Below, piece by piece: positions 54,898 through 64,000 of a DNA stretch of 64,000 nt. Source of the DNA: Chaetorhynchus papuensis (lineage: Eukaryota > Chordata > Aves > Passeriformes > Rhipiduridae). Positions within the stretch are counted from its first letter, which is position 1. Each line of letters opens with the position of its first letter. The stretch lies in contig VWYX01000396.1 in NCBI GenBank assembly GCA_013396525.1, forward strand, positions 124,001 to 188,000. The letters are read 5' to 3'. The position numbers and the translations under genes are program-made. Under the pieces are notes generated by a model that saw only the letters and a program-made list of their open reading frames with translations, made no database searches and was not told the DNA's origin.

Positions 54898-55965
54898 GAG
54901 TCCTCAAAGACCTTTGCGAAAATGATTTCAAAGGATTTCAGAAGGTGAAAACTAGAATGAAAAGGCTAGGAGACTACGCCTCAGTCTATTCTGCTCGTTT
55001 TGCCTCAGTACAAAACTTCCCTTGTCCTCAGTACATACATAAGTCTCCTTGCTATTTCCATGCAAATATAGCAGTTATAATTGTCTATATATTTAACTGT
55101 GGCTTTCTGTAATGTTTGATAAAACTAAAAATTTATTTTCTATTGCAAACAGCAAACAATAGGTTTCAATTTATATTATTAGTTGTATCTACTTATCCAA
55201 CAAATTTATAAAAATTGCTAAATACTTTCGTGCCTTGAAATACATTTCCTGTCTAAAAATGTAGGTCTGCATCTCTTCCCTTGCATAAAAATACCAACCA
55301 CAGCACAGCATCAGCCTTTCTCCCAGTGCCACTGTGTTGCCATGGAAACTGGACCCGATTTCGACTGCCAGCATAGGTTCCATGTAAGCAGGAAATGAGC
55401 TTAAGTAATATTTATATAATATGCAACAGAGAACATATATACAACATTTAGATTTCATTGGAGGCCTCCAGACTGGCTGAAGCAGCTTTAAGTATTCTCA
55501 CACCGCTTCTATCAGCCATACAAAGTATATTTTTATTACTAGCTTCAAAAGCATAGCATAGGAAATGCACACGTATGTGGAATTCAGTATATTCATTTCT
55601 CCTTGTTTTTACTCAACAAGACAGACAAGCTTATACTTCATCGGTAAATAAAATCATGTGTTCTTCTACTGCCCTGTGAAAAAACTAGAAGTTAATTTAT
55701 TCCTTTAAGAGCCTTACCCTCAAAAAGGCATGACAGGAGACTATAAAGGCTATTTTTTGTAGCACAATCTGAAACAAAGGAAAGCCAACCTAACCTTCAG
55801 CATTCCCCTTCTTTTAATAGGATGGCATGTCTTCCTTCTCTTTCCCCCCGCCCCCTTTAAAAAAATTTCCTGTAAAAATATTGCCATAAAAACACTGCCC
55901 CCCAATTCTGGTGGGGGTTTGGTGTTGGTTTTTTCCTCTGAATACAAGCTGTGTATGCCCACAAG

Positions 55966-56140
55966 CATAGATGGGACCTCTGGAGATCATCTGGTCCAAC
56001 ACCCTTGCTGCTCCAGCCAAACCACCAAGAGTCAGCTGTCCAGAACCATCTCCAGATGGCTTACTTGGAATATCTCCAAGGATGGAGATTCTACCACCTC
56101 TCTCACAGGCAATCAACCCGTGCTGGTGCTCATCTTTCAG
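55966..56140 (-). mobile_element. CR1 fragment, different subfamily, minus orientation
   Basis: GATGGGACCTCTGGAGATCA, TCTGGTCCAACACCCTTGCT and GGAATATCTCCAAGGATGGA are typical of the reversed 3' end of a CR1 subfamily different from the copy near 54.6 kb. About 175 bases remain. Confidence 0.8.
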
Positions 56141-59100
56141 CACTAGGCATGAGATCAAGAGACATTTTCAAACTTCTGAACAGTCAACAATCCACTGAAT
56201 GATGCCCAAAATACATTTTCAATATCAAAACAACTTTATTAGGCAGCTTACTGTAAAATAACATAACACAAAATACCTTTCAAGACTATTTAAAGGGGTG
56301 GTAAATGCTGCAGAGACTTTCACGTAGAAGTAAAAAAACTAATTCTAATTTCTCTCACCTCTCTTAGAACAGTTTCAAAGGTAACATGTTTCGAAAAGAA
56401 CTACTGCTCTTAAGCAATTTTTTTTTTTGTCTGGAAGTATTTATTACTAGAAATATCAGAGTGGGAGACACAGAGGCTACACATACTCTCCACGCTCAGA
56501 CAACGTGAGGAAGACTCAAAAGCTGATTCAAATCCTTGATCTGCACAATGAGAAACGTAATTTTTACTTCAAGTAGCTAGTTCTTCCCTATACCATAGAG
56601 CCAATACCCAAAATCTATTACTAGAGTCAAGTCTTACCGTCTTCCTCACCTTTATAGTCTTCCTTCCAAACAAAATGCTTTAAAGTTGCAAACATTAACT
56701 GGAATAAATTATCTTGAGGGCAGAAATCCCATAAAAAGGAGCAGACCCAGGAACCTGAGCATAACGTAATTAAAAAGGCTATTCTAGGTCAGTTCAGTGA
56801 TCCACACAGACCAATAACCTATATTTAGAAAAACAGCTACATGCAGATGTCAAAGGAAAAGAGTAAGAGCAAACTAAGCACACAGGGATCCTTCCTCCCA
56901 TAAGAAGTTCAGTGGTCTCCAGAAAATGGCAGCTCAGAGGCCACCAGATGGGATTCCTGTATATTTAGTAACTCCCACCTGATGTTTACTCTGTAAATCT
57001 ATCCAGTTCCCCTCTAAGCAAATGGAAACTTCTAACATCCATCTCATATGGCATGGCATGGAATTCCAGAGCATACTTACACCTTTTCCAAAAGATCATC
57101 ACCTCGTGTTTGTTCTGTGTCTGCCATCTCGTAGCTTCAACTGATATCCTGACTCTTGTCCTGAAAGCCTGCGAACATTCATTCTGCAGTCACCTTCTTC
57201 CTGGCACACAGTTTTAGAGACATCTACTGTACACCCTCTGCCATCTGTTTGTCAGCCTTGAAGAGTCCTACTCAGTTTTGTCTTTCCTCACAGGAAAGCT
57301 GCTCTACAATTCAAGATCCTACCCTTCACTCTTCCCTGAACTCTGTCATGCTATACTCTTTGTACGCAATATTCCACAGGCAACGTGTGGAGGGTGTATA
57401 TTTTGGTACAATGACATTTTCTACCATGTTGTCTCCTCCTTTGTTTCTAATCATGTATGTGCCTCTTTTTATCACTACTGAGCACAAAACTGATGCTTTT
57501 ATGAAACACCTATTTCAACAGTAGTTCCCTAAATAATGATTATCACCTCAGAATCCTTTATTTTATATGAAAAGTTATGATTATTTTTCAGTGTGTACTG
57601 CTTCAACATTTATCTAGGCTGAATCTCATTTGCCGTTTTGACATCCAAAATGCTGGTATGAGTATGGTGAACTGGGCCTGATGTAGCTTTTTTGACCAAG
57701 ATCCACCAAGACAAAAATGAAAAAAAAGAAATGCATATACTTCCATCACATAATATAATCAAAATAAGTTTCTTTGTATCTTCTGGAAAACAAAGATTTC
57801 ATTGGTTTTTGTTTGTTTCTAACATCCTAGGTCCATGAGTAGCTCTTATAACTGTGACTCCCCAGAACTGTCTAATTATTTTCTAATGAGAGTGTGATTA
57901 CGGTATGAGTTATTAGATCTTTAAATAGAAGCAGATTAATCAGTAAATCTAAAAGGAAATGACATTTCCTTTTAAAATATCATTTTACATAAAAATAATT
58001 ATGTATCTCATGAATTTTAAATAAATAAGATTCTAGAATTGTTAGAGACCTGAAATTAAAAAAATATTTACCAAAGTCATACACAGACTCCCACTCTGCT
58101 TTAGTTAACATTGGACAGCCCCACAAAATATATGCTATGAAAGAATGCAGAGAAGACATATTCTCTAAAATACTTTTATCTTTGGCTCAAAGATACTACT
58201 CAGGTGTAATCTCTCTTGAAAAGAACATATGCAATTTATAATATAACCTGGGGCTTCAAAACAGTCATCACATCCATAGAAATTCAAGTTTAAAGATGAA
58301 ATAATTGTCATTGACAGGAAGAAAGCATCAACATTAAATACTAGGTAGTACAGACCAAATTAGAACACTAAATTAGTGTTCATAATCACAATTCTGAAGC
58401 CATGTGCCAGGAAGATAAAATGTACACACCTAATTTAGAAAGGTGAGGGGACTAGAAACTAGAACTTAGAAACCTAGTTGAACTACGCCTAGTCTACAAC
58501 AATGGCAGAAAAAAAGGGCAATTTACACATTAGGTGACTAGTAAAAATAGGTATTTAATTTCAAGTGAATGAGTGCTATATTAATGAATGAATAAACTTT
58601 ATTAAAAATAATTTTGCTTTTTTATGGGGAGATTGTAACAATTGAGAGACAGGGCTACCTAAACTCCAGTGGTAACTATTTACACTCGCAGAATAGGAAC
58701 AGAATCAACCAAACATGTCACAAAATTAAGTTTTGATCAGAAAAACTGTACTTCTCTGGAAACAGCTGCATTAATAATATCCTAGTGACAACAGGTAAAG
58801 ATAATTGAGAACAGTTTAAAATCAATCATTTGGGCTTCCTTGCTAGCCATTTGCAGAAGCCAAGGATCAGTGTAGGCCAGACAGCTCCAAGCTTAAGTTC
58901 TTAGCAGTCTAGAGAAGATAGCAGTTCCTTCAGGCAATTTGTAAATTAGTAGAAGTCTTCCACGTGTTTGTAGCAAGGCAATATACTGAAAATTTTATTA
59001 AGTTTTGCAGTGTAGTATGTTTTATCTTAATTTCATTATTACAACTGCAAAGAGACCTAGAGTTTATAACGTTATTTATTATTTTTAAGGTGACTGGAAT

Positions 59101-59483
59101 ATATCCAAAGATCCTACAAAATTATAGCAAGCTGCAACTTAATCCAGCAACATAAAAAAGTAATGTTCCCTTCAGCTATTTCTGTACAAACTGCTTTTCT
59201 CAGAGATGCCTGTTATTTACCTATGTCTATCATTAAATAAAAAGTAAAAAATCTTTATGAATCATTAAGGTCTATAAAAATGAATAATAAACCAATTCTA
59301 GTTTGAAAGCAGCTGCTTCTTCGTGCAAATGAGAACTCCAGTACCAGAGTGATCTTTGTTCACATAGGCTGACATTCAGCAGCATTCTCAGCTGTACCTT
59401 CCACAAAAGGTGTACTTTCCACTGCACATGAACAATGTACACATTTCTCAGTACTGTCAGGAATTTTAAGAGCAACTGGGCAA

Positions 59484-59520
59484 AATACATACATACAAAA
59501 TACACACATACAAAATACAC
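59484..59520. repeat. CATACAAAATACACA-type short tandem repeat
   Basis: Two to three imperfect copies of a unit CATACAAAATACACA. Confidence 0.6.
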
Positions 59521-62500
59521 GGGTAATAAATACAGCTAAATGAACAGGAATGAATCCTTAAATGAAAACTGCTTTTTAAATATAAAATACTAGTTTGCAC
59601 TTAAAATTCACAGTAAACCTCAGGAAGCTTGCTCTGACTTTCTTAGAAATTTTTTTCTGTCAGATCCCACTGGAAAAAGCATCACACTACCTTACGTGCT
59701 AACACACAATTACATGTAGTTGAAATGGTTACAAATAATACTTCATAATAATCAATGACCAGATGCAAAATTGTTATTACAAAGTGGGGCTCAAGCCCTG
59801 TGGATATCTGGTGTTTGTCTGGGGCTTTTTTCCAATCTGTAGAGTAAAACACAAATCTAAGCTAGGACAAAGGCAGGTGAAGGAATAGTTCCCTGCTCAT
59901 CTTCAAGGCTTTGCTCACTCCACCCTCTCCACACAGAGCCTTCAGCTGACCCAACCCAAAAAGAGCAGAAAACAGTCGTAAGATATAAGCAGGAAGATTC
60001 ATTCATTCATTTCCTGTAAATTTTCTGACTCTGCTAAGTGTTTAGATCAATTAAAGGAAAACAGACATCAGAAATGTGACTTAGCTCACGTTTTCCTGCC
60101 TGGTTTTGAACTGTGACTGGAACTGCAGGTACCACAGGCTCCACTAAAAGAAAGGCTTTTGGTTCAAGAGTGGAGATCACAGCACGAGGACTGTGTAGAT
60201 ACAAAGATTTTACTTTAATTGAGAGGCAAAAAACCCCTTCACTGTTGTGCCCCTTCAGCCTTGGCCCCTCTCTTTTTGCCATTTATTTAAGGCATTTATC
60301 TCTGGTAATTATATTTAATACTCAGTTAAGTGATACCAGAATCTTCCTCACAAAATGTCAGGAGTAGACAAAAATTAAGCACTCCCTCTCCCCTTTTGCA
60401 AAGCATAGGCTGGTTAAGGGCCTATGAAAAACTAATTTGCAAAACATGGATCTTAAAACTCTCAACCCTGATATGGAAAGGAAGGACCAGAATGCATTAT
60501 CACTCTGGGTACTGCAACGAAATGAAATTGTCAAGAATATACACATATACAAGGAAAGGAACATGCACACACAACACCAACACAGATGCCTCAAAAGATA
60601 CATAATTTTGAGGGTTTTTTACCTTTTCGAAAAACAGATTTGATACACAGCCACCACACAATTTCTAAGCTCCAGGCGTTTTATACTTTGTCAGATACAA
60701 CGAAAGCAAAAGATAATCATACTGATTCTGTAGATGACAAAATTTTGCAAGAAAATTTTGTTCAGTTTGAGGAAATTCTCAGGAACCAGAAACAATGTGA
60801 GCAAAACTGCTGTTACAGTTTAAAAAAAAATATGGCAATAATTTGCACTGCAATCAATGTGCAGTGCAAAACATATGTAGACTCCACAGTGAAATAAAAC
60901 AGTATTATTTGCTCCTTACAAAACAAATCTAGGATTTCAGGGTCACACAAATACTGGGGGTAAGGACCTCAGGAATCATAGTGTGAGACTTTATTCCAGA
61001 TGTCCTCCAAGAAACACAGAAAATTATCTGAAAACAGGTTTGAGAGAAATTCAAAGCTTCCAATTTTCTTTAGATTACCTGTCAATTGTATATTTATATC
61101 TAGCTTAGTAAGGATCTTCTTTTAAAACTGAAATGCAGCAGTCAGGCTGCATGTTCGTACAGGAATGGTTCTTTAGGAAAAAGTAGAAATATTGGAAAAC
61201 ATGACTCGTTTGTTGCACTTTTACTTCCCATGCTCTATTTACTGTTGTTTAATTAATTCTTTTAGATTTAGAGGTTTTTTTTAATTCTTTAGAGAAAATG
61301 AGAACCAGGATGCATGTACTCTTAGTGCTACATGAGACCACACCCCAGAGGGAGCCTAAACTACAGCATTCTCCTACTCACATATACACTGTAAACTGAA
61401 TTAATCACCTGAAAGGTGATTTATGACCTGACAGGCAGACTGCCCTGTCTCCATTCCCAGAGGTGGAAGAGCCAGGACAGAAACAAGTGAAGGGGTAGGG
61501 CCTGCAAAGCCATACTGGTTTTCTAATACAGAAGAGAATACTGGTGTGGCAGCACACGTGAAATGAGTTGCTATGTTTTGGTTTTCTCAGCTTCTGACAG
61601 TTCTGCAAGGCTAAATAACTGAGCATATGATTCCATGCCTAAAAAAGGTTTATGGATATAGACTTAAGAGAAATCCCTGCAATGCCTGCAATACTCTGAC
61701 ATTTTTGTTTTTTAACTTAAATTATACTGCTCTTTGAAAGATACTGAAGAAATTCACCAGTGGGAAGTAATTCGCTGCTGGAAAAGATCAATTCTAAAAA
61801 TGAACAGACTGCCTAAACTGTCAAACACCCCATATTTACCAAGCAATCTACCTGAAAAGCACAGGTATTTGAAACATGCTGGTTTTATTTAGCCTATGGC
61901 CAAAAATAAACAGTTCTTCAGCCTGCTTCCTTCTTCTATCTCAGATCAAATAACAGTTAGGAACTATGCCCAAACGACCCACAATAATTTGCTCAACTTA
62001 AAATTTCACAGAATTTTTTTTACTGTAAAATTGCATGAGCTTAAATAAAACTAGCACAAGCTAAAAATTACTGTAAATCAAATTAAAAAGGCATGTAATG
62101 ATTGCATCATTAAATATGCTGCTGCACTAGTGACTACAAAGACTGGACAAACTCCTCTACAACAAGTTAAATGCTTAAGGTCAAAGAGAGAATGTGGCTA
62201 TGAACAATGTGTTCTTCCATATTTTTCCTCTAAATCAAAATAATGAAAAAAAAATCAAAAATAGCAAGTAACTTAAAAAATAAATTTTATTAGAAATACA
62301 CTCTTGCAGGTCCCATTTTTACAGCTCAATAACAAGTTCAAACCAAAGGAGGCCATGTTTTGCAGAACCGGCCTCCTAAAATAAATGTGCAAAAAGGACA
62401 GGAAAGTTCAAAAACTGCTGCAAGAGTGTATGAATAGAACAGCAAGTGACAGTTTTGGAAGTCTGCTTTAAGAACAGCAGAATCTGCCCTGAATTCTCCC

Positions 62501-63513
62501 AGGATAGGGCCTGTAGTTAAAACAAAGCATGCCTGAATACAGGGTCTAATCCACACTGAAAGCTTTTAAATGTGGGCACACTCTTCTGCCATGATAAGCC
62601 ATACTTCAAAAAGACTTAAACCTAACTCAACACAAACAGCTCTTAAGCTATCATATCTTTTACTCCTCACACCTAATCTAATCTACAATAATTTGGAAAC
62701 ATTGCACATAATTATGTAATTAAAAAAGGACAAGTTATCCTGAATAGTAGGATAAAGAAATATTTTATGAAAACTTTAAAAGGACAGTCAAACATTGGAA
62801 TGCAAAATAAAGTCACTCAGCCTTTTTTACAGGACTTGGCCTTCACCTGCAAGTGCATCATGGTGGTGTCAAAACTGTAAAAGCCTAAAGGTAAGAACAG
62901 CAAAAATCTTTTAATAAACAGTTCTTGATACTGGGAATGATAAGCAGGCTAGTATTCAGGCTCAGAGTTGTTCAACCAGACTGACAGTAAGTCGGTTCTT
63001 GTTAGAGCTGAGGAAAAAGCCCTAAGCTCAAAGATATGTACACTTTTTCTAAGTAATTTGATCTAATAAAAGCATAAGGTATTCTGTAATTTTAACAGTT
63101 TGCATTGCAGCTATTTCAGAAAAACCATCTCTTGCCTGTATCCGTCCAGACGATGGACAAAGCAATTATGTGTAGTTGTAACAACGATTCTTCTGCACAC
63201 ACACAATGCAGAAATCTTTGGATAAAGGCTCACAGATTTGACTTCACTTCTCCAGGAGGTGCCTTTCAGCACTTCCTCAGTGTCAGCTGCTCCAGAACAA
63301 CACCTCCGTGTTCACTCCAGGAAGACCTCTCCAGCAGGCTGGCTGCCAGGCCCTCGGGCTCAGCTCCATGTCCTGCTGCCCAGCACATCCACCAGCTTTC
63401 CGCAGGGTGACATCTCCACGCTCCTCTCTGGCACTGAGTGCCAGCAGTTTGAGAAGAGCACGGCAAGTGTGAGAAGTGCCTGAGCAGGTACACACTGAAG
63501 AGCACAGCCAGCT

Positions 63514-63559
63514 CCAGGCACAGGAACCCCAGGCACAGCCACCCCAGGCACAGCCTGCC
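63514..63559. repeat. 15-bp tandem repeat, three copies
   Basis: CCAGGCACAGGAACC, CCAGGCACAGCCACC and CCAGGCACAGCCTGC follow one another inside a GC-rich block. Because 15 is a multiple of three, the repeat keeps frames open on both strands, which probably explains the overlapping open frames seen there. Confidence 0.8.
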
Positions 63560-64000
63560 TGGGGAGCACTCCCAAGGCACTGAAGGCACAGTAGGGGATG
63601 CTCGGCTCACGGCTCTCTGGAGTCCCCATGAAGTCCTGTCATTACACCTCTACCCACACAGCAAGGTTAGACAACTACAGATAATGGCAGCCTTATCAGC
63701 ACAGCCAGGGAGCTTTAGCAGAAAAGTGGAGATGCCACTTTTGAACATAAAAAGCTGAGTGCCTCTGAAGGACCTACTGCTTGTATTATGGATTCTTTGC
63801 CCTCTTAAATTATGGTATGAGGGGAGAGAAATTGCTGTAGTAGAGAAATAGAACATGAAGGCATCCAATTCAGACTCCCATTTTATACTTAAGACTAGAA
63901 AAATGTTCTCATAAGAAACGGGGTCATTGCTTTTCCATTGCAACTACTGAATGCACACTTATTATCAAAACAAAGCCTGGAGTTTAAGTCACTTGCCAAA

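Larger units (their letters stand above)
42511..64000 (-). other. SRPK2: SRPK2 first visible intron, more than 21.4 kb
   Basis: I searched for the N-terminal exon (MSVNSEKSSSSE-like or the alternative MSSRKVLAIQ-like start) and did not find either, so the intron probably extends beyond the right edge. It contains CR1 fragments near 44433, 49416, 54545 and 55966, an AAAAC microsatellite, an AT-rich stretch at about 48205-48300, and a GC-rich block at about 63250-63620 with a 15-bp tandem repeat. No other gene is supported. The first part of this stretch belongs to SRPK2 with certainty; that all of it does is inference. Confidence 0.7.

Noticed and set aside
59361..59400. Minus-strand ATGTCAGCC considered as the SRPK2 start exon
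   Set aside because: The following codons do not resemble the SRPK2 N-terminus.
63266..63629. Overlapping minus-strand open frames with a leucine/valine-rich stretch, possible small membrane protein
   Set aside because: Both frames run through the 15-bp repeat and GC-rich block, match no known family, and have no splice or promoter context.

Overview
The window looks like vertebrate nuclear DNA, most likely from a bird. The evidence is an intron-split gene with GT/AG splice sites, AT-rich introns, several CR1 non-LTR retrotransposon fragments (the characteristic avian/reptilian LINE), no mammalian SINEs, and compact introns. I cannot name the species.

The only protein-coding gene I can support is SRPK2 (SR-protein-specific kinase 2), on the minus strand. 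Coordinates therefore run 3' to 5' along the transcript. Positions 1-1412 are the 3' UTR, which continues off the left edge. The coding exons in transcript order are 42510-42359, 36569-36461, 35906-35819, 35580-35493, 30030-29924, 27575-27410, 25346-25321 (a 26-nt microexon), 23856-23610, 22658-22170, 18441-18341, 18248-18141, 9466-9397, then one of two alternative 93-nt exons (8683-8591 or 8156-8064), then 1597-1413. All junction phases agree. They give 675 residues plus stop, in line with the roughly 688-residue mammalian protein once the short missing N-terminus is added. That N-terminal exon (about 13 residues) and the promoter lie to the right of the window, so the first intron seen here is longer than 21 kb.

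Layout: 1-9.5 kb holds the 3' UTR, the end of the kinase domain and the alternative exon pair. 9.5-18.1 kb is intron with one decayed CR1. 18.1-27.6 kb holds the activation segment, the spacer that splits the kinase domain, and the catalytic loop. 27.6-36.6 kb holds the N-lobe and hinge exons and a 1-kb CR1 copy. 42.4-42.5 kb holds the proline-rich and acidic N-terminal exon. 42.5-64 kb is intron with further CR1 fragments and simple repeats.

The most interesting feature is the pair of 93-nt exons at 8064-8156 and 8591-8683. Both are open, have equal length and phase, and have canonical splice sites. They encode two versions of the same kinase segment, one SRPK2-like and one closer to SRPK1. 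The segment carries two of the four residues of the substrate-docking groove, so alternative splicing would exchange part of the surface that recognises RS-domain substrates.
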